A stretch of DNA of 64,000 bases from Actinoplanes oblitus (GCF_030252345.1 NZ_CP126980.1:3921501-3985500), one strand, 5' to 3'. Counted from the first letter of the stretch, positions 25,694 through 36,300 are shown. A program made the numbers and translations. Notes: generated by a model not told the origin, from the sequence alone.

Positions 25694-26311
25694 TCAGGCA
25701 GGTGAGAGGGAGTGTTGCGGCGCTGTCCGAGGTGACGGTGGCACGGTGGCGGCTGCGCCGAAGGAGACAAGACCGACCAGGGCGTAGACCCAGAGCTGAC
25801 CGCCGGCGCTGCCGCCGATCCCCTCGATGATGAACAAGCCGATACCGGTCAGGCCCCAGGCGCCGAGGTTGGCCAGCCAGACGGGGCGGACAGCGAGCAT
25901 CCGTAGTCCCACCCAGCCAACCAGGGGTACGACCGCCAGGTAGACGGCCAGGCTGTTGAGCCACACCCCGGTGAGGTCCGGTTCCGAGTACGGCAGAGCC
26001 GCGCGCCGCTCCTGCTGGTACTGCGCGATGATCGGCCACGCGAGGGCGAGCGCCACCACGGTGCCGAGTGCGGCACCCTTCGCGGCTCGCTGGAGCATGC
26101 CCGGTGCGTGATCTCGGCCGGCACGGCGGACGCAGACCCCCGCGAAGGTCAGCGCAGCACAGAAGGGCACAACGAGCATCGCAACATCCACGGGCGCAGG
26201 ATAGGCGCCGTCCTCAAGTCGCCCGGTAGCCGGCAGTCTTGTCGCGGCGGCCACGACCAGGGCACCGATGATGACGACCGCGTCCCGGCCACCCCGTCCC
26301 CGGGGCGCCAC
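25694..26311 (-). CDS. Integral membrane protein of unknown function
   Basis: A 205-aa protein with about five hydrophobic segments (near 12-30, 42-62, 77-97, 118-140 and 150-190) and a cytoplasmic tail rich in Pro/Ser. No family is recognised. The frame begins at GTG 26311; an ATG further in (residue 45) would also leave four segments. It lies 28 bp after the stop of the next gene upstream on the same strand and may be co-transcribed with it. Confidence 0.6.
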   Translation of the reverse strand: MAPRGRGGRDAVVIIGALVVAAATRLPATGRLEDGAYPAPVDVAMLVVPFCAALTFAGVCVRRAGRDHAPGMLQRAAKGAALGTVVALALAWPIIAQYQQERRAALPYSEPDLTGVWLNSLAVYLAVVPLVGWVGLRMLAVRPVWLANLGAWGLTGIGLFIIEGIGGSAGGQLWVYALVGLVSFGAAATVPPSPRTAPQHSLSPA

Positions 26312-26339
26312 CTCGCTGGAGGTGGCCAGCTGGATCAGG

Positions 26340-27035
26340 TCACCGCAGCCACGGGGTGTCGGCCAGGGCCCGGATCCCGGCCACCGTCTCGTGCACCTGG
26401 GCGGTGGGCGCCGGCCGGGACAGGATCGCCTCGGCCACCGCCGCGAGCTGACGGCCGGGCAGCGGAACGCCGGCGAGGTCGTGCAACGGCAGACCGTGCC
26501 ACTGGTCCTCGCCGACCGGGCGCAGGTACAGCACCGGAACCTCGCCGGCTGCTCGCTGAGCCGTGCCGTACACCGGTGTGGTGGTGCCGGACGTGTAGTA
26601 CTGGCCGTGGTAGGTGCCGGACGTGTGGCGGGTGCCGGTCTGGACCCGATGGTTGGTCACCGCCGGGCGCCAGCCGAAGCCGACCTCCGCGGTGGCCAGG
26701 TCGTAGCGCAGCGTCCGCCGTGGAGCTTCCAGCACCACGCTGGTGCCCTCCAGGTAGGCGGTGGTGCCGGCCGTGCTCGCCCGCATGATGAACAGCATCG
26801 ACCGCCCGACCAGCGCGACGATGCCGGCCAGGACGACCACGACGACGACCGCCCAGAGGTAGTCCGTCATGCTCGGATCCTCGGGAAGCGTGTAGACGAC
26901 CATGACGCCCGCCGCACCGAATCCGATCACCACCATGAGCATGGGCACCACGAAGCCGGTGCCGAAGCCGAACCTCCGCGGCACCGCCGCCGGATTCTCG
27001 CCGATGTCCAGTGGGATACGGGCCTGAGTGGGCAT
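26340..27035 (-). CDS. Two-helix membrane protein of unknown function
   Basis: A 231-aa protein with two N-terminal membrane helices (about 27-48 and 60-82), then a soluble domain, beta-rich at first (TTAYLEGTSVVLEAPRRTLRYDLATAEVGF) with a Thr/Tyr/Gly-rich insert, and an alpha-helical end. It looks like PH-like or DUF3592-type membrane proteins, but I cannot assign it. ATG 27035 has a TACGTT -10-like element 7 nt before it, so it is probably leaderless. Confidence 0.6.
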   Translation of the reverse strand: MPTQARIPLDIGENPAAVPRRFGFGTGFVVPMLMVVIGFGAAGVMVVYTLPEDPSMTDYLWAVVVVVVLAGIVALVGRSMLFIMRASTAGTTAYLEGTSVVLEAPRRTLRYDLATAEVGFGWRPAVTNHRVQTGTRHTSGTYHGQYYTSGTTTPVYGTAQRAAGEVPVLYLRPVGEDQWHGLPLHDLAGVPLPGRQLAAVAEAILSRPAPTAQVHETVAGIRALADTPWLR

Positions 27036-27160
27036 GGCCGGTAACGTAGCCGAAGATCTCGGAGCCGCGCAGCCCGTGGCACGATGCCCGACCGCGCGGC
27101 GTGACGCTTCCGGCGTACGGGAAACCGGCCGCAACCGTGGGTGAAGCGGACCGGGACCGG

Positions 27161-27637
27161 TCAGCGGGGGTAGACGGACAGGGCCCACTCGGCGTCGCAG
27201 TCCGGGGGGACGGCGGTGGGCCGGCCTCGGACGGTAGCCGTCTGCCCGTCGGTGTACAGGCCGATCGGGGCCCGGACGAGAGCCCAGCGATGCCCCTTCG
27301 CGGTGAGCACGACGCACTCGCCGGTGGTGTCGATCGTGCCGGTGAGGACGATCGGGGCGCCACGGAGGTCCAGCGGGTTCTCCGGATCGCCGCGCGAGGG
27401 CGGCGAGGTGGCCGGCGACGGGGCGCCGTGGGACCGCGGCGGGCCGCCGTGGGATGAGGGAAGTCCGGATGGCGACGGGTCGTCGCTGGGGGATGACACC
27501 GGGCTGGTGGGCATGGCGGCTCCGGAGTGCTCGGCGGAGGTGGCCGGGCTGCTCGGTGCCTCCCGGCAACCGGCCGCCGGGAGCAGCAGCGTCGCGGCGA
27601 GGGCGATCAGGGCTTTACGCATGTAGTTGTGACGCAT
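27161..27637 (-). CDS. Small lipoprotein
   Basis: A 158-aa protein with a signal sequence (MRKALIALAATLLLPAAGC) ending in a lipobox Cys. A Ser/Pro/His/Gly-rich linker of about 60 residues follows, then a compact domain (IVLTGTIDTTGECVVLTAKGHRWAL, TATVRGRP) of OB-fold or DUF-like beta barrel type. ATG 27622 would give a shorter, standard signal peptide and may be the true start. No partner genes are seen; it is divergent from the BNR protein. Confidence 0.7.
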   Translation of the reverse strand: MRHNYMRKALIALAATLLLPAAGCREAPSSPATSAEHSGAAMPTSPVSSPSDDPSPSGLPSSHGGPPRSHGAPSPATSPPSRGDPENPLDLRGAPIVLTGTIDTTGECVVLTAKGHRWALVRAPIGLYTDGQTATVRGRPTAVPPDCDAEWALSVYPR

Positions 27638-27751
27638 AGACCGCTGTGCCGGTTTCACCGCTCTGCTCATTGACCGACCTAGATGGTTGTGTGGGCTGTT
27701 CCGGTCGTGAAGGTTTTGCTTGTTGCACTTCCGATGGGAGGTGAGGCGACG

Positions 27752-30403
27752 ATGCCTCGACATGAACGGAACAGGAACCGGCGGCTGCTGGCCGGCGGAG
27801 CGGCCTTGGTCACCGTGATCGGGCTGGTCCCGGCAGGCGCGATGGCCGCGCCGGGGGACACGCCCCGGCCGGTGCCGTACCAGCGTCTCCAGCAGGCGGC
27901 CCAGGCGCGGGTCGCGCACGCGGGACAGCTGACGGCGCTGGCGGCCAGTGCGGAACCGGACGAGGGTGAGGATCCGGAGGAGATCGCCGAGCAGGCCGAA
28001 CAGTACGCCGAAGCGCGGTCCGCGCCGGGGATCGTCGCGCCCGGTGCCTACACGGCCGCGTGGCGCGCGCTGCGGGCCCTGCCGGCGACCCCGGGCCACT
28101 GGCAGCACGTGACGAACCGCCCCTACAACTCCGATGACCCACGCTACCGCGACATCGACAGCAACTCCTCCGGCGGCGCCGGATTCGTGACCGGCCGGAT
28201 CACCGGGCTGGCCGCTGACGACGCCGGATACGTCTACGCCGGCTCGGCGAACGGCGGGGTGTGGCGCTCGCGCACCGGCGGCGGGCACTGGCAGCCGATC
28301 GCCCAGCGGGTGCCGTCACCGTCCACCGGCGACCTGCGCCTGGACCGTGCGGGCCGGCTCTGGTGGGCCACCGGCGAGGGCAACACCAGTGCCACCTCGT
28401 TCGTCGGCAGCGGGGTCTACCTGCTGAGCCGGCCGCGGACCGGGTCGTTCTCGGCCAGGGACCGGGTGGGCGGCACCGAACTGGAGAGCACCATCATCCG
28501 CAAGCTGCGGATCTTCGGCGGCACCGCGTGGGTGGCGACCAACCGGGGCGCCTTCAGTCACTCGGTGACGAACCTGTCCGGGCCGTGGAAGCGGGAGTTC
28601 GCCCCGAACCCGGACTTCCTGCCCGGTGGTGCGCAGGCGACCGATCCGAGCGCGCCGTACAAGAACATCATCAACGACTTCGCCGCCGACCCGAAGGACC
28701 CGTCGCGGGTCATCATCGCGGCGGGGTGGCGCAGCGGTGACACCTACAACGGCTTCTACACCCGGGTCGGCGGGACCTGGCAGCGCACCACGCTCGCCGG
28801 TGACATCGCCTCGGACGCGGCCAACGTCGGCACGGTGACCTTCGCCGCGGCGGCGGACGGCTCCCGCTACTACGCCATCGAGCAGTCGCCGGCGCAGCTG
28901 GCCACCAACCCGGACAGCAACCTGCACGGCGTGTACGTGTCGCGGTCCGGCTCGCCGTTCGGGCCGTGGACGCTGGGCGCCGACTATCACGAGCTGGCGG
29001 CGTCCGGTTCGGCGCTCACCGGTGCCGGCTACATGCCCGGCGTGCAGGCCTGGTACAACCAGTTCCTGCAGGTCGACCCGGCCGACGCCGACCACGTGTA
29101 CCTGGGACTGGAAGAGGTGTTCGAGTCGGCCGACGGCGGTGCCACGTGGGGGACGCCCGGGCCGTACTGGAACTTCGGCTTCCCGTGCTGGTCGATCGAT
29201 CCGAGCAAGCAGACCGGTGACTGTCACCAGACCACCCACCCGGATCAGCATTCGGTGGCGATCGGCTCCCACCACGGCAAGCGGTATGTGGTGGTCGGCG
29301 ACGACGGTGGCGCCTATCGCCGGCCGGTGCGCGGGGCGACCGACGCGGCCGGGCACGCCACCGACTGGGCGTCGCTCAACGACGGGTCGATGGACGTGCT
29401 GCAGTACTACTCGGTCGACACCGGCCGGGATCGCGGTGGCCTCGCCGTCTCCGGCGGTCTGCAGGACAACGGCCAGTCCATCCTGCGACCGGGCGACCGG
29501 GTGATGGGCTCCAACTTCGGCGGCGACGGCGGCGACACCATCGTCAACCCGGCCAACGGGTGCGACATCGCCGAGGAGTACGTCTACCTGGACGTCTGGG
29601 TGACCAACAACTGCGCGGTCAACGACGGCTCCTGGACCACCGATCCGAGCAGGGCGACCAGTTACCACGTCGCGCCGCCGGACAACGAGACCGGCGAGGC
29701 GCGCTTCATCGCGCCGCTCAACCAGGATCCGCGCGACGCACGGATCTGGGTCGTCGGCGGGCGGCACGTCTGGCTCAACACCGTGGGGTACGCGATCCGC
29801 TCCGGTTCCCAGTGGCGGAGCCTGTTCGACCTCGGCGCGGGGCACACCGCCACCGCCGTGTTCACCTCGGGCGGACTGGTCTACGCCGGGTGGTGCGGGC
29901 CCTGCAACAACCAGGGCTTCACCCGCGGGATCGCAGTCGGGCGCACCGACGGCACCGGGTGGCACCAGCTGACCCTGCCGATCGACGGGACCATCCCGAA
30001 CCGGTACATCTCCGGCTTCGACGTGGACCGGGCCAACCCGAACCACGTGGTGGTGGCGATCAACGGGTTCTCCCGGCGCTGGACCGAGGGACCCGGGGCC
30101 GGCATCGGCCACGTCTTCGAGTCGACGGACGCGGGGGAGCACTGGACGGACATCTCCGGCAACCTGCCGGACATCCCGGCCGACTCGGTGAAGCTGGTCG
30201 GCGGCGGGCTCGTCGTGGCCACCGACAACGCGGTCTTCTACCGGTCCGCGCGGGCGCGGGGCTGGTCGGTCCTCGGCCGCAACCTGCCCACGACGACGAC
30301 GCTCCAGGTCCGCACGGACCCGACCGGACATGTTCTGTACGCCGCCACGCACGGCCGTGGCATCTGGTCGTTCGACCTGCGCCAGGTGTCGAAGGGACAC
30401 TGA
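27752..30403 (+). CDS. Secreted BNR/sortilin-like beta-propeller protein
   Basis: An 883-aa protein with a signal peptide (about 1-31, ending AMAA), a helical spacer, then a large propeller with BNR-type units (GVWRSRTGGGHWQPI, VFESADGGATW, VFESTDAGEHWTDISGNLP). Such proteins are often called glycosyl hydrolase or exo-alpha-sialidase-like, but the catalytic residues of sialidases are not apparent, so binding is as likely as hydrolysis. GGGAGGTGAGG lies just upstream of ATG 27752. A hairpin terminator follows the stop. Confidence 0.82.
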   Translation: MPRHERNRNRRLLAGGAALVTVIGLVPAGAMAAPGDTPRPVPYQRLQQAAQARVAHAGQLTALAASAEPDEGEDPEEIAEQAEQYAEARSAPGIVAPGAYTAAWRALRALPATPGHWQHVTNRPYNSDDPRYRDIDSNSSGGAGFVTGRITGLAADDAGYVYAGSANGGVWRSRTGGGHWQPIAQRVPSPSTGDLRLDRAGRLWWATGEGNTSATSFVGSGVYLLSRPRTGSFSARDRVGGTELESTIIRKLRIFGGTAWVATNRGAFSHSVTNLSGPWKREFAPNPDFLPGGAQATDPSAPYKNIINDFAADPKDPSRVIIAAGWRSGDTYNGFYTRVGGTWQRTTLAGDIASDAANVGTVTFAAAADGSRYYAIEQSPAQLATNPDSNLHGVYVSRSGSPFGPWTLGADYHELAASGSALTGAGYMPGVQAWYNQFLQVDPADADHVYLGLEEVFESADGGATWGTPGPYWNFGFPCWSIDPSKQTGDCHQTTHPDQHSVAIGSHHGKRYVVVGDDGGAYRRPVRGATDAAGHATDWASLNDGSMDVLQYYSVDTGRDRGGLAVSGGLQDNGQSILRPGDRVMGSNFGGDGGDTIVNPANGCDIAEEYVYLDVWVTNNCAVNDGSWTTDPSRATSYHVAPPDNETGEARFIAPLNQDPRDARIWVVGGRHVWLNTVGYAIRSGSQWRSLFDLGAGHTATAVFTSGGLVYAGWCGPCNNQGFTRGIAVGRTDGTGWHQLTLPIDGTIPNRYISGFDVDRANPNHVVVAINGFSRRWTEGPGAGIGHVFESTDAGEHWTDISGNLPDIPADSVKLVGGGLVVATDNAVFYRSARARGWSVLGRNLPTTTTLQVRTDPTGHVLYAATHGRGIWSFDLRQVSKGH

Positions 30404-30409
30404 TCGGAG

Positions 30410-30435
30410 GCCGGCGCGGGTTCGCCCGCGCCGGC
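30410..30435 (+). terminator. Stem-loop terminator after the BNR protein
   Basis: GCCGGCGCGGG, loop TTCG, CCCGCGCCGGC: an 11-bp perfect stem with a stable UUCG tetraloop, 7 bp after the stop codon. Confidence 0.85.
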
Positions 30436-30445
30436 ACCCGCAGCG

Positions 30446-30756
30446 CTACAGGAAGATGTTCCAGCGCTGGTTCCCATCCGAGTAGCTGTTGGGGTTGCAC
30501 AGCCACACCTGCAACGGCGCGCCGTCGTAGTACGGGCTCGTGCCGCTGGTCGCTTCCAGGCACCGGCCGCGTAGACCTTGATCATCTGCCCGTACTGGTT
30601 GGCGTTGTCGCTGGTCTGCCGGGACCAGGTCTGCACCGTGGCGCGGGCGTTCAACGACCGGTCCCGGACGTCGATCACCTTGCGACCACTGGCACCCGGG
30701 CCGCCGGCCGGCGGGATGCCGACCCAGCCGAAGCGTATCGAAGAACTTCGACGCAC
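30446..30756 (-). pseudogene. Ricin-B-type lectin remnant
   Basis: On the minus strand the last part reads GRCLEATSGTSPYYDGAPLQ, VWLCNPNSYSDGNQRWNIFL and a stop, a clear QxW-type ricin lectin subdomain. The upstream part (KVIDVRDRSLNARATVQTW) is another lectin unit in a different frame. There is no signal peptide, and at least one frameshift, so it is the decayed 3' end of a lectin or lectin-bearing enzyme. The intact lectin at 44796 is related in type but not a copy. Confidence 0.7.
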
Positions 30757-31022
30757 GTGGCCCGGCTCCAGCTCTGCAAGTTCTTGCAGTAGCTCGCTAA
30801 TCCCTTCTTACGCGATCACGTGACCACGCCCACATGGCTGACGGGTGACGCATATTAACGCGCCCGACCAGCGTCGAACCGCTTCCGTTCACAACAGGAG
30901 GGCACTTTTCGATTACTTAAGGTAATGATGATTGTTGACCGGTGCTGCAAGAAGTTGCAGGCTCTGTGCTGGCGCCGCGAGCCGCGTGGCGCCTCCACAA
31001 GCGACCTGCGAGAAGGAAAGCG

Positions 31023-31850
31023 ATGCATCCCACCGGGATCACCCCGAGCCGGCGCGCCATGGCACGTGTCGCCCGCGTCCTCGTCACGAGCGCGGCCGTC
31101 CTGGTCGCCCTCGCGGCGCCGGCCGGCGCCGCGACCATCAGCGCCACCAGCACGCCCGTGCTGCACTTCGCGGCCGACGGGACCGAGCGGATCGACGGGA
31201 CCCTGGAGGCCAACCGGTCCGTCCTGATCGACTACGACCCGGCGCGCCTACCGCGGTGCCGCAACCAGTACGCCGGCGGCGACGCCTGGAGCATCGGCGT
31301 CTACTACCGCGTCGACGGCGGTCCGATCACCACGCGGCCGGTCACCCGGCTCGACGAGAACCGGCACAACGTCAAGGCGCCGGTCAGCGTCGACCTGCCA
31401 CTCGGCGGGCACGACCTCGAGCTGTGGTTCCACATCGGCGACCGGGCAGGCTGCGGCGAGTACGACTCCCGCTCGGGCGCCAACTACCACTACGCGATCG
31501 AGCAGCCGGCTGTCGCGACGTTCCGCGCCGACTGGTCCGAGTCGGTCGCCGGCCCGATTCGCGCCGGTCACGGCCTCGCCATCCAGTACGACACCGCTCG
31601 TCTGCCGCAGTGCCGGGAGACCTACGAGGGCGTACCGGCCTGGCGCATCGACGTCCACTACCGCCTCGACGACGGCCCGGCGCAGACCCAGGCGCTGACC
31701 GGCGACGACGGCCGGTCCGTTCCGGTGACCGTCGACATCGCACCCGGCAGCTCGCGGGTCGAGCTCTGGTTCCAGGTCACCGGGCAGCGCAGCGGCTGCA
31801 CCGCCTACGACTCCGACTTCGGCGCGAACTACGTGTTCGCTGTCGCCTGA
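31023..31850 (+). CDS. Secreted DUF6209-like protein with two repeats
   Basis: A 275-aa protein: signal peptide to about residue 36 (LVALAAPAGAA), then two similar domains of about 110 residues, each with (V/I)xYDxARLPxCRxxY, a central YYR(V/L)D-type strand, VELWF(H/Q)-x-GxxxxC and YDSxxGANY. The four paired Cys would form two disulfides. The pattern matches the DUF6209 family of secreted actinobacterial proteins of unknown function. AAGGAAAG precedes ATG 31023. The next gene follows 19 bp later, probably in the same transcript. Confidence 0.75.
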   Translation: MHPTGITPSRRAMARVARVLVTSAAVLVALAAPAGAATISATSTPVLHFAADGTERIDGTLEANRSVLIDYDPARLPRCRNQYAGGDAWSIGVYYRVDGGPITTRPVTRLDENRHNVKAPVSVDLPLGGHDLELWFHIGDRAGCGEYDSRSGANYHYAIEQPAVATFRADWSESVAGPIRAGHGLAIQYDTARLPQCRETYEGVPAWRIDVHYRLDDGPAQTQALTGDDGRSVPVTVDIAPGSSRVELWFQVTGQRSGCTAYDSDFGANYVFAVA

Positions 31851-31869
31851 CACACCGGGAGAACCTCAC

Positions 31870-32418
31870 ATGCGCACTTTCGTACGACTCCTGCTCACCC
31901 TGCTGCTCGGCGCCGGCACGGTGCTGGCCTTCGCGGCCACGCCCGCCGCCGCGTCCCCGCCGCCGCCGCGGGACCTGGGCGCGCCCGACCTGGCCGGGTA
32001 CTGCCGGTCGCAGGGCCACACCGGCGCCACCCTGTCCGGCGACACCGCGTACGGCTGGCACTGCCGCACCGCCGACGGCCGGGACGCCGACATCGCCCTC
32101 GACGCGGCCTGCCGCTGGACGTACGGCCTCGCCGAGGCGGTCGACCGGATCGGCGACTTCCACCGCCCGGACAGCGTCGGCTGCTGGCGGGTCCGCTCGG
32201 ACGTGGTGGCACCCGACTTCGACAGGTACTGCCGCGCGATCGGCGCCGACGGCGCGGCGCTGACCGGCGACACGGCCTACGACTGGCACTGCGTGACCGG
32301 CGGCACGCCGTCCGACATCGACGTGCTGGCGGCCTGTCGAGAGACCACCTTCGGCTACGCCACCGTCGACCGGTTCGCCGACTTCTACGACGCCCGTTCC
32401 TGGCAGTGCCGGGTGTGA
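31870..32418 (+). CDS. Small secreted cysteine-rich protein with two repeats
   Basis: A 182-aa protein: signal peptide (1-29, ending AAAS), then two units of about 68 residues sharing YCR..G..GA.L(S/T)GDTAY(G/D)WHC, AACR.T and a closing (S/R).(G/Q)CW/CRV. Each unit carries four Cys. No named family is recognised. It follows the DUF6209-like gene by 19 bp, and both proteins are internal duplications, so they may be made and exported together. Confidence 0.7.
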   Translation: MRTFVRLLLTLLLGAGTVLAFAATPAAASPPPPRDLGAPDLAGYCRSQGHTGATLSGDTAYGWHCRTADGRDADIALDAACRWTYGLAEAVDRIGDFHRPDSVGCWRVRSDVVAPDFDRYCRAIGADGAALTGDTAYDWHCVTGGTPSDIDVLAACRETTFGYATVDRFADFYDARSWQCRV

Positions 32419-32560
32419 CCCACCCGTGACGCCGGGGCCTGCCGGATCGAGGCGGTCGTCGCTGCTGCTGAACGGCTACAACGCCGAGCTTGGCGAGTAC
32501 AGCAGCGGCGACGGCCGCCACGGCCTGCCGGGCGCGCGGAACGCGGCAGACGTGTGCGCT

Positions 32561-32880
32561 TCACGGCCCGGCTGGCGGCTCGGGGGCGAAGGCGGCAAGC
32601 GCGGCCACAGCGCATTCGTCGTCCTGCCCGGGTGCCACACCGCCGCTCACCGCCAGCGCGCCGAGGATGGTGCCCCCGCGCATCGTGAGCTTCGCACCGG
32701 CGCCTGTCAGGATCGGCACCCGCACCGCGTGATGGAGCTGGGCGAAGAAGCCGGGCGAGGTTTCCCGCATCTCGCGCAGGGCCGCGCCGTCGCGGCGGAA
32801 GAGGGAAGCGTTGCGGTGACGGGCCGGGCCGGCGAACCCGGCCACCGAGTCGATCACTCGACCGGACGTCCGCTCATCGA
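32561..32880 (-). pseudogene. GlcG/HbpS-type heme-binding domain, truncated
   Basis: The minus-strand frame ends with MRETSPGFFAQLHHAVR, then VPILTGAGAKLTMRGGTILG and ALAVSGGVAPGQDDECAVAA, the C-terminal half of GlcG/HbpS (DUF336) proteins. The first 60 or so residues of the family are missing, and the frame instead runs into unrelated DNA toward 33028. It is therefore a gene remnant. Confidence 0.7.
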
Positions 32881-32940
32881 TCGATGACACGTCTTGCTCG
32901 AGGGGCACACTCCGCGCGCTTTCCCAGCGCATGTGAAAGC

Positions 32941-32970
32941 GGTGCGCCCATAGGGATTCGAATCCTCGGT
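32941..32970 (-). other. tRNA 3'-end-like fragment
   Basis: The minus strand reads a T-loop-like GGATTCGAATCC followed by CTATGGGCGCACC, similar to the T-arm and 3' acceptor strand of tRNA-Arg-type genes. No 5' acceptor, D-arm or anticodon arm is found upstream, and the G53-C61 pair is replaced by A-C. It may be a relic or an old attachment site. Confidence 0.35.
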
Positions 32971-33394
32971 GAGGCACGGCACGGCAGTGGCCACACGCGC
33001 CTCCAAGCCACCGTACGTACCCGCCCACGGCCTGACCGTGGCGGTCGCTGCGGTAAACGGCCCGCTGCTGCGCGTGACCCGAAAGGTAGCGCCCATTCTG
33101 TTCCGCATCCCGCCTGAAACCTTCGCGTCAAGGTGGCCGTTCTTCAAAGCGTGAATCCCGTTTCCGGGTCGGCCTCACCGTGAACAGCTTCCAAAGGAGC
33201 CTGCGCAGCTAGGCAAATCATGCCGTCCGTGGTCGGACCACGCCGAACGGTCCGGCCTTGCAGCTACGAAAGGTGCAACAGCAACCTCACGCGCAACAGC
33301 CATCACCAGCGCCCCCAGCAGCCACGTTGTACCGCACCAGCTGTCTTTTCCCCGGGGAATAATTCCAAGCTCGTTCTGCTGGGGAGGAAATGCG
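32971..33394. other. Intergenic region before the nuclease toxin gene
   Basis: No supportable gene. The A/T-richer part at 33290-33390 probably contains the toxin promoter (GAATAATTCC near 33356-33365). Confidence 0.5.
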
Positions 33395-36300
33395 TTGCAG
33401 ATTGGTAGTGGGCGCGGAGTCGGCGCCAAGGCAAAAAGAGCCATGGCGCTAATCACTTCAACCATGATGGCCGTGACGGCTATTGCGGTGGCGCCATCTT
33501 CTGCGGTATACGCCGCGCCCAAGTTCTCATGCCCCCGGGAAGTCCGGGACGAGGAGAGCGCTGTGCGGGCTGCGGTTTCCTGCGGGAGTGATGTTCTCAT
33601 CAGCGGGTTGACCACAGAAACCGACTCCGTTACCGCGACCTCCGACGGAAGCATCCGATGGAATCACAATTTCCGTCCGGTCCGGGTACGGAAAGGCGCC
33701 GACTGGATACCGGTCGACACGACACTGATGGAGACGGCCGATGGTCGGATCGCGCCTGTAGCCGCGTCGGCGGACGTCAGTTTCTCCGCCGGCGGCGACG
33801 CACCCATGGTGACCATTGAGGAAGGCGCCAAGGAATTCGCCCTGGATTCGCCCCTCTCGCCGCTGCCGGCCCCGGTCCTCGCCGGCGACACGGCGACGTA
33901 CCCGGACGTGCTTCCTGGCGTCGATCTGCAGCTGAAAGCCGACGTAGACGGGTTCTCCCAGCTGCTGGTGGTCCGCAACGCATCCGCGGCACGGAATCCA
34001 CGCCTGAAGGAGCTGACGTTCCACGGCGCGGGGAAGGGCCTGCGGCTGGCCTCGGACAACGACGGCAACCTGCGTACGACCGATGACCGCGGGGCGGTTG
34101 TGATGACTGGCGGCGGGCCGACGATGTGGGACGCGGCGCAGAACGCCGTCCTGACCGGGCGTCCGCAGCACGGCAATGGCCAGATGAAGCGAATGCGATC
34201 CGGGGTCACCGGCGACGCCATCACGCTCACCCCGGATCAAGGAATGCTCGGCAGCGCCGACACGCTGTTTCCCGTATACATCGATCCGAGCCTGACGCTG
34301 AGTCGGACCGCTTGGTCGATTGTCGACACCAACACGCCCACGACGGCGTACTGGAACAGCTCGCAAGAGGCGCAGATCGGCACGCTCAACGGCGGCACCA
34401 CCAAGCGCCGGTCCTACTTCTCCTTCGAACTGGCCGGGACGGCGGTCGCCGGCCGGAACGTCACCGCGGCAACGCTTCAGCTGACCGAGACGTACTCCGG
34501 CTCATGCACCGCACGGCAGTTCAGTCTCTATTCCACCGGTCCGGTGTCATCGGCCACGACGTGGAACAACCAACCGGCCCTCGGCGCCCTGCAATCGTCG
34601 GCGACCGTAGCCAAGGGCTTCTCCACCAGCTGTCCCGGCGGACCTGTGGCAATGGATGCGACTGCGGCGGTGCGTGCGGCAGCGACTGCCGGGGGAACTG
34701 CCACGCTCGGGTTGAGGGCGGCGAGCGAGACGGACAACACCTATTTCAAGCGGTTCAGCAACAATCCGACGCTGACAATCACCTACAGTCCCGCTTACGC
34801 GGTGGCGGACTCGCTCACCACCGACGGCAAGGCGTGCGTAACCGGCTCGTCCCGTCCGGTCGTCAGCACCAATGCCCCCACGCTGGCGACAACCTTCACG
34901 AGTTCGGCAATCCCGAACGCGAACACCTCCTTCGAATACCAGACGCTGGACGGCGTCACGGTCGGAAGCCAAGACGTACCCGGGGCCGCCGCGGGTTCAA
35001 CCGTCACCTTCGTCATTCCGCAGAATCAGCTAGCGCTGGGCGGAACGTATCGCTGGCGGGTCCGGGCCACGGACGACCCCACATCCACCGCTGGTTGGTA
35101 CGGGTGGTGCGAGTTCACCGTGCACGCGAGCTTCACCGCAACGTTCGGTCAGGATGACGGGACGGAAGCGTGGGCGGCGTCCCCAGATGCAGCCCCGAAC
35201 GGCGACCAGCAGCAAGTGACCAGCATTCCTGGCGAAGTGGCCGTCACGTCCGACGGTGACAACCCGCCGGTCACCGGCGTAGCCGCCGATGAGGACGCCG
35301 AGACGGGCGTCGATACCTTCACGGTCGCTGACAGCGGCACTCCGTACACGGTGGCCGCGAACCCCGCCGACCCGCCGGCTCCGGGTTCGGTGGACGCGTC
35401 CAACGCGGTATCAAGTGACAACTCCGCGGACTACTGCGCATCGGCGACGGGCGTTGCGGCCTGCCGGCGTCCCGCCACGGCCGACGAGATCGCGGCCGCT
35501 ACTGCGGAGGCCGACGCCTCCGCGTCCGGGCAGGTCAGTACGAGCGCGTACGCGACCACGTCGACGACGGACCCGACTGTGCTCGGTGCGGTGGTCAACT
35601 CGCCTGACTACACCTCCACGGACGGCCAGGTCAGCGCCTACAGTTCCGTCCCGACGGTCAAGCGTCCTCGATCGCTGTGCTACGGCCAGCCGGGTGTCTG
35701 GTACTACACCCGATTCGAGGGCTGTCTGCGAGTACTGTCGATCACCATCGTTTTCGATCCGAAGGGTGCCCGGTCGGGGACGCTTGCCGCGTGGGAGACC
35801 CGGTACGTGCGGCTCAACAAGCAGCGTGGGACCTGGGACTATCATACGTACCTGTCGGTTTCCAGCATCATCGGCAACGTACGAGGAATCGGCGTGACGA
35901 ACGGCGGCGTGCAGTGCACGAGCAAGCTGTCCCCGAGTGGTCGCGCGCAGCGGTGCTCTACCAACTGGACCGGAACCGGCGGACGTCTGGACAGGCAGGG
36001 GAAAATTGTCCAGTTCGATGCTTCTGTCACCGCTGTCGGCCTCGATCAGAATGAGGTTCATCAGCTTTACGCAGTCCAGTTCTATTCGTTCTACGTTGTG
36101 GGCGGGTTGGTGAATCCGCCACGGACCAGCGTTCAGTCGATGTACGTCCGATGCGATCAGGCCATGAAAGGCACGGCCCAGGAGGGCTGCGTCGTTGGTG
36201 AATACCTTCCCAAAATCACATATCTGACCAATGGCACCGCGGCTCAGGTCGCCAAACACATCAAGAACTCTCAGGTGTCCAAGCTCCCTAGCATCCTCAC

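Noticed and set aside
28316..30400. Long minus-strand frame opposite the BNR gene
   Set aside because: It is antisense to a well-supported secreted propeller gene, is Arg/Val/Gly-rich without domains, and lacks an RBS. It is a high-GC shadow frame.
30757..31022. Gene between the lectin remnant and the DUF6209-like gene
   Set aside because: 266 bp with frames lacking starts or motifs; AT-richer DNA near 30840-30930 looks like promoter sequence.
32385..33147. Several 60-150-aa frames around the GlcG remnant
   Set aside because: They are overlapping shadows over decayed sequence. Only the recognisable HbpS/GlcG C-terminal part is kept.
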